NCBI GenBank assembly: GCA_041392305.1 | Contig: JAWKMJ010000003.1 | Coordinates: forward strand, 124,001 to 188,000 | DNA: 64,000 nucleotides | From: JAGQYP01 sp041392305 | GTDB taxonomy: Bacteria; Bacteroidota; Bacteroidia; Flavobacteriales_D; Crocinitomicaceae | Direction: 5' to 3' | In this document: positions 24,641 through 33,888 of the stretch, one piece after another | Numbering within the stretch: the first letter of the stretch is position 1 | Layout: each line of letters starts with the position of its first letter | Program-made: the position numbers and the translations under genes | Notes under the pieces: model-generated | What the model was told of the DNA's origin: nothing | The model's database searches: none | Seen by the model: the letters and a program-made list of their open reading frames with translations, nothing else

Positions 24641-24679
24641 AATGAGAGAAGAGAATGAGAGAAGAGAATGAGAGAAGTT
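24641..24679. repeat. 13-bp tandem repeat, three units (AATGAGAGAAGAG)
   Basis: Units at 24641-24653, 24654-24666 (identical) and 24667-24679 (two changes at the end); a partial AATGAG precedes at 24635-24640. Between comM and the caspase gene. Confidence 0.75.
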
Positions 24680-24693
24680 ATTGGTTGAAGAAC

Positions 24694-24737
24694 TGAGTGA
24701 ATGCGAGCTCATCGTTCGAAAGAGAGCTAATAATTTT
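24694..24737. repeat. Dispersed intergenic repeat, copy B
   Basis: Same core GCGAGCTCATCG (24703-24714) as copy A at 15031-15072, with matching flanks. It directly follows the 13-bp tandem repeat. Confidence 0.55.
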
Positions 24738-24846
24738 ATTGAGTTTTTCGAGTTTGGATGTGAAAAAATCTATGCAGGCAATCTTATTTGATTAGTTATT
24801 CAACTTAATCTATTTCAGCATTTTACTATCTTTCTAAAAAAATAGA

Positions 24847-27800
24847 ATGAAGCGGTATACTCTTTTTTTCTTATTAATTCTTGTCTATCATGGTTTCTCA
24901 CAAGAACACTTTCTTCGTGTAAATCCGAAAGGACATCAGGCAATGATCAGGGATTTGGTAGTTTCGAAAGACGGAGAGCACGTTTTAACCGGAAGTTTTG
25001 ACAAATGCGTAAAAAAATGGAACCTAAAATCAGGGGTCCTCGAGACAGAATTCAGAAGTTGGATCGGAGTTGGATCGGAAGGTATGATCTACTACATTGC
25101 ACTTTCACCAGACAATAAATTCCTAGCTACAACAGGTTGGTTTGGTGCCGATGATGAGAGTGAGGCAGTTGGAGATATTCGAGTTTTTAATTACGAAACC
25201 GGAAAAATGGCATTTATTCTGAAGGGCTTAAACAATACATCTGCAGGTTTGGCCTTTTCATCGGACTCTAAATATTTGGTTGCGGGTGACACAGAAAGTA
25301 AGGTTTTGAAATGGGATCTATCTAATCAACAAATTGTAGGAGAGTTTAGTTACCATTCCACAGAATATGGAAAAGAATTGCATCGAATTGCCAGTAATGG
25401 AAAAATGCTCGTTACCGCAGGATGGGACGGAAAATTATGTTTATTTGATCTTGAAAAACCAGGGAATCCGGTAAAGGAAGACAAAAAATTCTTTCAAGAA
25501 TCGCTTTTAGATAATATTGGAGCATTGGCCATATCAAAAGATGGTTCGGAAATCGCAGTAGCACTTAATCACTTTATTCTCATTTACGATGGCAAATTAA
25601 AACCTTATTATGTTATTGAAAACAAAGAGAAACCGGGTTTTTTAAAGTTCTCTGAAGATGGAACAAGATTATTAACCGGATCCATTAAATCAGGAAAAGG
25701 AAATACTTGTTTTGTTTTTGAGAAAAACGGAAAAGATTGGCTCGAATTTGCACAGCTGAAAGGACATAACAACACGGTGATTGCTGGAGATTTCATTAAT
25801 CACAATGAAGTTGTTACAGCTGGGGGGGAGGAAAATGAAATATGCCATTGGAAATTAAATGGATTAGGAAATCCTCCCGAGGTACTTCGAAAAATCGTAG
25901 GAGTAGGACAAGAATTTTTTGCCAGTGCATTGATAAATGAGACACTTGGGTACACCGGAGATTGGACTGAAAACTTCGGAAACTCCACTCTAACAGAAAA
26001 ATTTGATCTTTTTGAAAAAACGAAAGAGAAAATTATTGATGAAACAGAGTTTCCAAAACCTATTATAAATAATGGCACATATGAAGCAGGGACATATAAT
26101 GAAGGTGGTTATTCGATCGTAAATCCCAAACTGATTCTTAAAAAAAATGGGCTGCCCAGCGACACGATTATCAGAGATTTTTGGAACGGAAGCAGACATA
26201 ATGCGTTTACATTTACCCCTAATGGATTGATCATTTCTGGGGGTTCTCAAGGTATCATGTCAGCTTATGATATGAATGGTTTTGAAAGAAATCTATTTGT
26301 TGGTCATGAAGGAGATATTTGGTCAACAACGATATCGAAAGACGGTGAACGATTGGTAACTTGTGGATCGGACCAAACCATCCGAATTTGGTCATTGGAA
26401 AAACTGGGAAAGGATCATCCAAACCCTAATATGATTTCAGTTTGGGAATACATGGAATATGTAGAAGTAGATGATGTCTACCACCCTATCCTCAGAAATT
26501 TGGGGTTAGAGGAAAAAGCTAAGATCGATGATTATCAAGCTTGGCAGTTTGTGATTGATGGACTTCGGGAGAAGGACTACCCGGCTGATTTTCTAGAAAC
26601 TAAGCTGTATGCATACAAATCTCAGGTGATTTACCCCATCGTATCCATATTTATAGCCAATAATGGGGAATGGATTATTTGGAACGAAGAAGGCTATTTT
26701 TCAGCATCTAAAAAGGGTGCTCAACTAGTAGGTTATCATCTGAATCAGGAAAAAAACAAAGAAGCAAAATTTTACCCTTTTGGGCAATTTGACCTCAAAT
26801 ACAATCGACCAGATATTATTCTCAGAGATTTGGCAGTAGCCGACGAAAACATGATTGACTTTTATTATCAGGCCTACCTAAAAAGGCTAAAGAAATTTGG
26901 GATGACGGAAGACCAACTTTCAGGTGACATTCATTTGCCTGAATTGGAAATATTGAGCTATCAACAAGAAGATAAAAAACTTAAACTCGATCTGTATGCA
27001 AAGGACAGTAAATACAAACTAGATCGATTCAATATCTATATCAACGATGTTCCAATTTATGGCGCTAAAGGAAAAAAACTGGGTGATTCTGAGAATTACA
27101 AAGAATCTTTAGAAATTGATTTGCCAGAAGGAAATAGTTTTGTTGAAGTATCTGTCATCAATAACAAAGGAGCCGAATCCTTGCGAGAAAACCTTTCAAT
27201 TCACGTTTCTAAAAGTCGCCAACCCAATCTTTATTTAGTTTGTATTGGTGCTTCAGATTATAAGAACGACAAATTTGATTTAAAATATGCCTCCAAGGAT
27301 GCGCAGGACCTAAAGGAGTCTTTTCTGAAAAGTAAAAATTATGAAAAGATCTTTTACAAGTTATTGGTGGATGAAGAAGTGACAAAAGAGAATATTGTAG
27401 AAATCAAAGATTTTGTATCGCAAGCGAATATAGATGATGTTGTGATTCTATTTATAGCAGGACATGGTGTTTTAGATGAAAATTTGGATTATTATTATGC
27501 TACTCATGACATGGATTTCAATGATCCAAAAGACAGAGGTGTTTCCTACTCCGAAATCGAATCCTTATTAGATGGGCTGAAAGCGATTAAAAAGGTACTG
27601 TTTATGGATACTTGTCATTCTGGTGAAGTAGATAAGGAGGATATCGAATTTGTAGCTGAAACATCATTGACAGATGAGGACATTACTTTTAGAACAGCCG
27701 GAGCAAGTATTCGAAAAAAAGAAGCTGTTGGACTAAAAGTATCCCAAGAAATGGTAAAGGAATTATTTGCTGATGTGCGAAGAGGTACAGGTGCTACGGT

Positions 27801-28041
27801 AATTAGTTCTGCTGGAGGAGCAGAGTATGCTATGGAAAGCGAATCCTGGAAAAATGGATTATTTACATTTTGTCTTTTAGATGCTCTTGAAAATGGAAAT
27901 GGAGATACAAATAAAGATCAAAAGATTATGCTAAGTGAAGTGCAAAAGTACTTACAAAAAAGAGTAGAAAAAATCTCAAAAGGAAGACAAGTTCCTACAT
28001 CGCGTATCGAAAATATTAGCTTGGATTTTCAATTAAAATAA
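24847..28041 (+). CDS. Exported WD40-repeat protein with C-terminal caspase (C14) domain
   Basis: A 1064-residue protein with a signal peptide (MKRYTLFFLLILVYHGFS). Residues ~30-540 are WD40-like blades (for example VVSKDGEHVLTGSFDKCVKKW and ISKDGERLVTCGSDQTIRIW), ~540-780 a linker and beta-domain, and ~795-1064 a caspase-like peptidase with the His/Cys dyad H873 (FIAGHGVLDEN) and C923 (LFMDTCHSGE). WD40-caspases of bacteria are poorly understood and may act in proteolysis or regulated death; this one is sent out of the cytoplasm. No T9SS signal at the C-terminus. It ends at a bidirectional terminator. Confidence 0.88.
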   Translation: MKRYTLFFLLILVYHGFSQEHFLRVNPKGHQAMIRDLVVSKDGEHVLTGSFDKCVKKWNLKSGVLETEFRSWIGVGSEGMIYYIALSPDNKFLATTGWFGADDESEAVGDIRVFNYETGKMAFILKGLNNTSAGLAFSSDSKYLVAGDTESKVLKWDLSNQQIVGEFSYHSTEYGKELHRIASNGKMLVTAGWDGKLCLFDLEKPGNPVKEDKKFFQESLLDNIGALAISKDGSEIAVALNHFILIYDGKLKPYYVIENKEKPGFLKFSEDGTRLLTGSIKSGKGNTCFVFEKNGKDWLEFAQLKGHNNTVIAGDFINHNEVVTAGGEENEICHWKLNGLGNPPEVLRKIVGVGQEFFASALINETLGYTGDWTENFGNSTLTEKFDLFEKTKEKIIDETEFPKPIINNGTYEAGTYNEGGYSIVNPKLILKKNGLPSDTIIRDFWNGSRHNAFTFTPNGLIISGGSQGIMSAYDMNGFERNLFVGHEGDIWSTTISKDGERLVTCGSDQTIRIWSLEKLGKDHPNPNMISVWEYMEYVEVDDVYHPILRNLGLEEKAKIDDYQAWQFVIDGLREKDYPADFLETKLYAYKSQVIYPIVSIFIANNGEWIIWNEEGYFSASKKGAQLVGYHLNQEKNKEAKFYPFGQFDLKYNRPDIILRDLAVADENMIDFYYQAYLKRLKKFGMTEDQLSGDIHLPELEILSYQQEDKKLKLDLYAKDSKYKLDRFNIYINDVPIYGAKGKKLGDSENYKESLEIDLPEGNSFVEVSVINNKGAESLRENLSIHVSKSRQPNLYLVCIGASDYKNDKFDLKYASKDAQDLKESFLKSKNYEKIFYKLLVDEEVTKENIVEIKDFVSQANIDDVVILFIAGHGVLDENLDYYYATHDMDFNDPKDRGVSYSEIESLLDGLKAIKKVLFMDTCHSGEVDKEDIEFVAETSLTDEDITFRTAGASIRKKEAVGLKVSQEMVKELFADVRRGTGATVISSAGGAEYAMESESWKNGLFTFCLLDALENGNGDTNKDQKIMLSEVQKYLQKRVEKISKGRQVPTSRIENISLDFQLK

Positions 28042-28071
28042 AAAGGACGAGCATTTAGAACCCGTCCTTTT
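28041..28071. terminator. Bidirectional terminator between caspase and PorP/SprF genes
   Basis: AAAAGGACG (28041-28049) pairs with CGTCCTTTT (28063-28071) around a 13-nt loop. A-runs and T-runs on both arms make it work for both converging genes. Confidence 0.75.
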
Positions 28072-28101
28072 CTTGGACACCACATCCAGAAACATCTATG
28101 A

Positions 28102-29022
28102 TTAGTCCATAGATGATTTTGTTTTGCTGTCTTTTTTCAGAAACTCAAATGACAACATAACTTCATGTGTACCTTGAGAAAAAGTTTTCATATCTGAAGT
28201 AGTAAAATCGAAAGCGTAACCTACAAGACATAGGTTCTTAATTTTATATTGCGCATAAACTGAAACAAAACCAAGAGTTCTGTAGGAAGTTCCAAAAAAG
28301 ACCTCATCTCTAAAACTAGCCCTTAGTGAAATATCTGCCTGAAAAGGAGCATTAACCACATATCGCATCATAGTACCAGGAGTTAATTTCCATTTGTCCC
28401 CAATTTTGAAATCATATTCTGCTGTCAAATAAAAGTGCCTCGCCAAATTTGGAGAATTCTTCAAGGTTATCTTCATCAATTCATCTGTGTTGATGTTGAA
28501 TAATCTTGGTATCGAGATCCCCACTCGCAGTTGCTCCATGTGAAAGAACATTCCAAATCCAAAATGTGGAATAGCTTTTCCATTGATCGCCTGAGCATAA
28601 ACCGCATCGTCCTCATCCCAATAGGTTAATTCATTTAATCGTGAAGTGTACACATCTAGACCGGCCCCAATTCCGAAAGCCAATTTAGTTTTCTTACTTG
28701 TTTTGACATGATAAGCATAATTCACCATGAAACTTGTATTGTAGGTAACCCCCACAACTTCTCGAGAAACAAATCCACCTAATCCCATATTCACCTTTTG
28801 AAAAGGTGCATCATAAGAAACTAATCCATTCCACGGAGATCCTTTTACTCCGGCCCACTGCTTTCTAAAAAAGGCAGTTGCAGTATGGTAATCATTTGCA
28901 CCTGTTGCCGCTGGATTGTAATAAATCAAATTGTTGAAATATTGGGAGTACAAATATTCTTGCTGAGCATTTGTTTTCCCGACAAACGAGCCAAGTACTA
29001 TAAGAAATAATAACTTTTTCAT
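28102..29022 (-). CDS. PorP/SprF family type IX secretion system outer-membrane protein
   Basis: A 306-residue protein with signal peptide, then the family pattern QQEYLYSQYFNNLIYYNPAATGANDYHTATAFFRKQWAGVKGSP, continuing as beta-barrel strands. PorP/SprF proteins help T9SS secrete or anchor type B-signal adhesins. It follows the SprB-repeat gene with a 7-bp gap, the usual gene order (adhesin then its SprF-like partner), so it likely serves that protein. Confidence 0.93.
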   Translation of the reverse strand: MKKLLFLIVLGSFVGKTNAQQEYLYSQYFNNLIYYNPAATGANDYHTATAFFRKQWAGVKGSPWNGLVSYDAPFQKVNMGLGGFVSREVVGVTYNTSFMVNYAYHVKTSKKTKLAFGIGAGLDVYTSRLNELTYWDEDDAVYAQAINGKAIPHFGFGMFFHMEQLRVGISIPRLFNINTDELMKITLKNSPNLARHFYLTAEYDFKIGDKWKLTPGTMMRYVVNAPFQADISLRASFRDEVFFGTSYRTLGFVSVYAQYKIKNLCLVGYAFDFTTSDMKTFSQGTHEVMLSFEFLKKDSKTKSSMD

Positions 29023-29029
29023 GATATTT

Positions 29030-32000
29030 TTATTTTCTTCTTAAGTCTAAATACGAGTTGAGTTTTTCCCCATTCTCCAATTGAAGAATGACAAAGTAAG
29101 TTCCATCAGGAAGGTCTGCACCACTTTTATTGGTTCCTCCCCAATCGTTTTGGTAATCTGAATTTTCATAAACCACATTCCCCCATTGGTTCAAGATGGT
29201 CACATGACTATTTGGATACACTTCGAGTCCTCGAATCACCAAATAATCGTTTTTACCATCTCCGTTTGGAGTAATTCCTGTTGGAATTTGCAATGCATAG
29301 GGTTCTGTTAATTCGATGCTATCCGTAAATGAACAGCCATTTGAATCTACCAAGTAAAGCACATAAGTTCCAGCTCCAATTCCAGTCAAATCCTGAGTAG
29401 AATCTCCATTACTCCAACTGAAAACATAAGGGATCGTACCTCCTGAAACGATTACATTCACTTCTCCATCGCTCATTCCGTGATCACTAACATTGTGACC
29501 ATGGTAGAAAGTTGGAGTCGATAAATCTGCCCATAATAAATCTGGTTGAGTTATTGTCGCATTGATGTCCGTATAACACCCATTTCCATCTGTAACAGTC
29601 ACCGAATAATATCCAATGGCTAAATTGCTCAAATCTTCGGTTGTGTCTCCGTTTGTCCACAGAATGCTGTAAGGAAGTGTTCCTCCGCTTATGGATAAAT
29701 CAAGTGCACCATCATTTTCTTCGAAACAAGTAATTTGTGTTATGGCAAGATCTAAATCGATCAATGTAGGATCTACTACAATGTTGTTTAAGATATAATT
29801 ACATCCATTATCATCTAGAACTGAAACCTGATAAATTCCTGCTGGCAAATTAGTCACATCCTCTGAAGTTTGACCACTTGACCACTGATAGGTAAATGGA
29901 GTAACTCCACCGGTAACTGTTATATCAATGGCTCCATCATTTCCTCCATTACAGCTAACATCCGTAATTTGAGTAGTTACTCCTAAAGTATCTGGTTCAT
30001 TTAAGAAGACTGAGCTTTGAGCAGTACATCCATTTTCGTCAGTGATTGTAACTGAATACGTTCCAGTCATTAATCCACTGGCATTCGGAGTATTTTGCCC
30101 ATTTGACCAGGCAAAGTAATAAGGCATTGTTCCTCCAGATCCAGCTCCACTAGCCGTACCATCAGCCAAACCATGACAACTTATTCCAAATCCATTGAAA
30201 TTCGACGTTACATTTGATAAGGCAGTCAATTGAGCAGGCTGTGTCAAAGTAACACCTGCATTTAACTGACAACCATTGGTATCTGTCACTGTTACATTAT
30301 AAGTTCCAGCAATTAAACTTGTAATCTGGGAAGTCGTTCCTCCATTGTTCCACGCATAAGTGTAAGGTGCTGCTCCCCCACTCACGGTTACTCCTGCACT
30401 TCCATCTGTGTTTCCGAAACACGAAATATTTGCTCCGTTGTAATCGCTTGTAATTGCTACATCCATGTGCATGGTATCTGTGAGTGTTACAGAATAGGTT
30501 TGAGAATAACAACCTCTACTATCCAAAACAACTAACTGATAAGTTGAGTCAATCGGAACCAATAGATCGTAATCCAAAACAGGCGCGAATGTTACTCCAT
30601 TATCCAATGATATAGAATAGTCACCCGTTCCTCCTGCTGGAGTAATCGTTATGGTTTCGTTTGTTTGCGGGCTCACATAACACTTGTTATAATCTATTAG
30701 AGCTGCGTAAACTGTTGTATCAACCGTAATCGGATATGGATCTGACAAACATCCATTCACATCTCTTACCAAAACATTGTAAGATTGACTGATTGTCATG
30801 GCTTCAACATAATCTCCAACAGTTAGATAATTTGTTCCTCCATCAAATGAAATCTCATAATCAGGATTCCCTCCATTTGGATATACCTGAACATTTGTAG
30901 TTAACTGCCCTGGAATAGGACAAGCTATTTTAATCGAATCTGCTACTACTTTATCAGGTTGTACAATTGAAACGGTGATAGGTGCAGTCAGTCCACACAT
31001 ATTTCCATCCATAATACTTAAAATATAACCCCCAACATCCAATGCAGATAAATCCTGAGTCGTGGAACCATTGGACCAATTGTAAGAATAAACTCCTGTC
31101 CCTCCTGTCAAGGTGACATCAATTGCTCCATCCGTTCCTTCAAAACAAGTTACATTAGTTACAGAAACACCAAGTATCAAGGAATCTGGCTCTACCACAC
31201 TAACAGATCCATTTACTGTACATCCATTGTTATCCGTTACAGTTAGTGAATAGGAACCTGGAACAAGATTAATTCTGTCTTCCTGAGTCAATCCATTATC
31301 CCATAGGAAAGTATAAACAGGAAATGTTCCTCCTGAAACTGTGACATCAATAGTACCATTGTCTTGACCATGACAAGTACTCGGAACACTCAACATTCCT
31401 AAACTTAAAGGCGATGGCTCAGCGATTCCGAAAGAAGTGAAACCGTAACAATTCTTAGCATCCGTTACTTCGACAGTATATATTCCTGCTGACAAACCAT
31501 TGATAGAAGTTACACTTGTGGCTCCTGTACTCCAATTGATCGCGTAAGGAGTATTTCCAGCAACAATATTCAATACCGCTTCTCCATTTGCATCACCATT
31601 ACATAATACCGGTGTTGTCCCTACACTAATCTCAAATGCATTACATGGTGGCTCTGTGATATATACACTATCAACAAGAACACAGTTGTTCGCATCGGTT
31701 ATCTGAACACTGTGCCAACCAGCAGGTACACCAGAAATATTAGAGGTTGTTGCCGAATTCGACCATAGATAGGAATAAGTTGTCGTTCCTCCTGTTACAT
31801 TTGCTTGAGCTGCTCCATCGGAACCTCCCTGCAACGAAACATCTGTATGAGTAAACGTGTTATCTAAAGCATCTGGCTCTATTACCGCTGCAGTCGCAAT
31901 TGCTAAACAACCATTGTCATCTGTTACAGTTACGGTATATACTCCTGCACTTAAACCTGTAGCCGTAGCAGTTGTTTGTGCTCCTGGATCATCCCATAAA

Positions 32001-33772
32001 TAAGTAAAAGGGGATGCACCTCCGGTTAAAGATACAGCAATACTTCCATCACTTCCTCCAAAGCACAATGCCGGAGTCGCTGTTGCATTTGCATCAAAAC
32101 CACCACAAACTGGATCGTTTACAACTACGCTTCCATTGGCGGTACATCCATTAGCATCTGTTACAACAACAGTATAAATTCCATAACCTAAATTGTTCTC
32201 TGTTGCTGCTGTTCCTCCAGAACTCCAAGAATAATTGTAAGGGGTTGTTCCTCCAGCAGGTGTTGCTGTTGCACTTCCTTCAGTTCCTCCAATTGTTGTA
32301 GCTGGAGAACTACTCATGGCCACTGTAAGCGATGTCGGAGCAGATATGATAAAACAATCCGTTATGGCACAACCATTCCCATCTGTAATTGTAAGACAAT
32401 GCGTACCTTGCCCTAAGGTATTTGAAGTTGCTGTTGTGCCGTCAGACCATTGATAAGTCAAAGGAGCTAACCCTCCCGTTACAGTAGGATTCACAAAAGC
32501 TGTAGAATTGCTACAATTCAAATTCAAATCAGTTAAATCGGTCTGAATGGTATCAACAAAGAAAATAGTAATATCATCAGAAGCATTCACACATCCTCCT
32601 CCTGCTCCCGTTGTCAGCATTGTTAAGGTCACTGAACCAGAAGCAATTTCTGACTGAGTAGCCAGATAAGTAAAAGTTGTGTCTGTATTATTGGGTGAGA
32701 AAACTCCAGCCCCTCCAGACCAGTTCACTCCTGCTGCATTCGTATAAGAAGCATCGATAGAAGCAACCGGATTATCTGCACACAATACTTGATCATCCCC
32801 TGCAGTTGCTGTTGGAGGTTGTACTACACTGACAGAAAAAGTTTTAAAGAAGTCGTCACAAGAACCTGGTTCATAATTTCCATCTCTAACCTCTACGGTG
32901 TAAGTTCCAGGAGTATTCGTAATCAGCTGAGATCCTGTGCCTACTACCGTCATAGATGAATTGTACCAATAAAAAGAATAGTTCCCATCTCCACCAGTTG
33001 CAGATGCATTAACAACTGCATTTCCTCCACTACAAAATGTTGCATTTGGTGGATTGGTAAATACCAAGAGTGAATCCTGCACTTCTATTGCTACCGTATC
33101 ACAAAAAGTAAGAGCTCCCACACATTGATCCATTAAGGGGTATCCGCATACACGGTATTCCACATTTGTCGGACCATTTGGATCCGGTGTAAATGTTGGA
33201 GTCAAACAATCTGTGCAATCCAACATATAATCATAGTCTCCTGGGTTACCCGGGGAAATAGAAGTCCAGACAATTTGATCATCCGTTACACCTTGTACCT
33301 CCATGGGTTGTACACAGTTCATTGGGACAACTTGATCATCGGGAAAAATTGGCCTTGGAACACTCGTAAGTTTGTAATTTCCATTATCAGTTCCTGGCTT
33401 ACAAAAAGTTAAAGTATAAGACCCTGGTCCACTGATACAAATTGTATCCTTTAAATCGTATTCCGGACCACAATCTACTTGCCAGTCCAAACTTCCAATT
33501 CCTGGAGCACCATCGTATTCAAAAAAAATCCCAGCGCAATCTTGATCTAAAATGATGTCGAATCGAATGCAATTATTGCTACTTGAAGCCCCGCAACATT
33601 GTCCATCCCTATCAGGCGCGAGTGCCTCCGGCAAAACCCAAATACTATCGGGGGCACCTGTAAGATCCACGCTTATAGTTGGTACATTAACACCGCACTG
33701 AGACTGAAGAGTACTTGAATAAAAGAAGGCAAAGAAAATTGCTAAAACAAAGAAGATGTTTGTCTTGTTCAT
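29030..33772 (-). CDS. Giant SprB-repeat surface protein with T9SS type B (gliding-motility-associated) C-terminal domain
   Basis: About 1580 residues from the Met at 33772 (MNKTNIFFVLAIFFAFF; signal peptide). After a Cys-rich N-terminal region come about 12 SprB-like repeats of ~65-75 residues, each with 'C.g..dG......GG..py.y.Ws.G.tt......l..G.Y.v.vtD.nGC', with two irregular units in the middle (~residues 975-1090). The end is the type B signal: PTGITPNGDGKNDYLVIRG and then WGGTNKSGADLPDGTYFVIL. It is secreted by T9SS and probably acts in adhesion or gliding. The PorP/SprF gene follows. Confidence 0.93.
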   Translation of the reverse strand: MNKTNIFFVLAIFFAFFYSSTLQSQCGVNVPTISVDLTGAPDSIWVLPEALAPDRDGQCCGASSSNNCIRFDIILDQDCAGIFFEYDGAPGIGSLDWQVDCGPEYDLKDTICISGPGSYTLTFCKPGTDNGNYKLTSVPRPIFPDDQVVPMNCVQPMEVQGVTDDQIVWTSISPGNPGDYDYMLDCTDCLTPTFTPDPNGPTNVEYRVCGYPLMDQCVGALTFCDTVAIEVQDSLLVFTNPPNATFCSGGNAVVNASATGGDGNYSFYWYNSSMTVVGTGSQLITNTPGTYTVEVRDGNYEPGSCDDFFKTFSVSVVQPPTATAGDDQVLCADNPVASIDASYTNAAGVNWSGGAGVFSPNNTDTTFTYLATQSEIASGSVTLTMLTTGAGGGCVNASDDITIFFVDTIQTDLTDLNLNCSNSTAFVNPTVTGGLAPLTYQWSDGTTATSNTLGQGTHCLTITDGNGCAITDCFIISAPTSLTVAMSSSPATTIGGTEGSATATPAGGTTPYNYSWSSGGTAATENNLGYGIYTVVVTDANGCTANGSVVVNDPVCGGFDANATATPALCFGGSDGSIAVSLTGGASPFTYLWDDPGAQTTATATGLSAGVYTVTVTDDNGCLAIATAAVIEPDALDNTFTHTDVSLQGGSDGAAQANVTGGTTTYSYLWSNSATTSNISGVPAGWHSVQITDANNCVLVDSVYITEPPCNAFEISVGTTPVLCNGDANGEAVLNIVAGNTPYAINWSTGATSVTSINGLSAGIYTVEVTDAKNCYGFTSFGIAEPSPLSLGMLSVPSTCHGQDNGTIDVTVSGGTFPVYTFLWDNGLTQEDRINLVPGSYSLTVTDNNGCTVNGSVSVVEPDSLILGVSVTNVTCFEGTDGAIDVTLTGGTGVYSYNWSNGSTTQDLSALDVGGYILSIMDGNMCGLTAPITVSIVQPDKVVADSIKIACPIPGQLTTNVQVYPNGGNPDYEISFDGGTNYLTVGDYVEAMTISQSYNVLVRDVNGCLSDPYPITVDTTVYAALIDYNKCYVSPQTNETITITPAGGTGDYSISLDNGVTFAPVLDYDLLVPIDSTYQLVVLDSRGCYSQTYSVTLTDTMHMDVAITSDYNGANISCFGNTDGSAGVTVSGGAAPYTYAWNNGGTTSQITSLIAGTYNVTVTDTNGCQLNAGVTLTQPAQLTALSNVTSNFNGFGISCHGLADGTASGAGSGGTMPYYFAWSNGQNTPNASGLMTGTYSVTITDENGCTAQSSVFLNEPDTLGVTTQITDVSCNGGNDGAIDITVTGGVTPFTYQWSSGQTSEDVTNLPAGIYQVSVLDDNGCNYILNNIVVDPTLIDLDLAITQITCFEENDGALDLSISGGTLPYSILWTNGDTTEDLSNLAIGYYSVTVTDGNGCYTDINATITQPDLLWADLSTPTFYHGHNVSDHGMSDGEVNVIVSGGTIPYVFSWSNGDSTQDLTGIGAGTYVLYLVDSNGCSFTDSIELTEPYALQIPTGITPNGDGKNDYLVIRGLEVYPNSHVTILNQWGNVVYENSDYQNDWGGTNKSGADLPDGTYFVILQLENGEKLNSYLDLRRK

Positions 33773-33824
33773 AATGAGTAGATTTAACAAGACAAAGTTC
33801 TACAAATACCTAGATTCATACATT

Positions 33825-33852
33825 GACAAAAATCAGCTATTCCGCTGATTTT
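33825..33852 (-). terminator. Terminator after the 2069-residue repeat-protein gene
   Basis: Minus-strand perfect 9-bp stem AAAATCAGC/GCTGATTTT (33844-33852 with 33829-33837) around GGAATA, followed by U-rich sequence. It separates the giant gene from the SprB-repeat gene. Confidence 0.75.
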
Positions 33853-33888
33853 CGCTTATCTTTCAACTAGTCTTTTACAATTTCAAAT

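Noticed and set aside
24847..28041. CRISPR-associated caspase (Craspase/TPR-CHAT) system
   Set aside because: The protein has WD40 blades and a signal peptide, no TPR-CHAT layout, and no cas gene or repeat-spacer array lies in the window.
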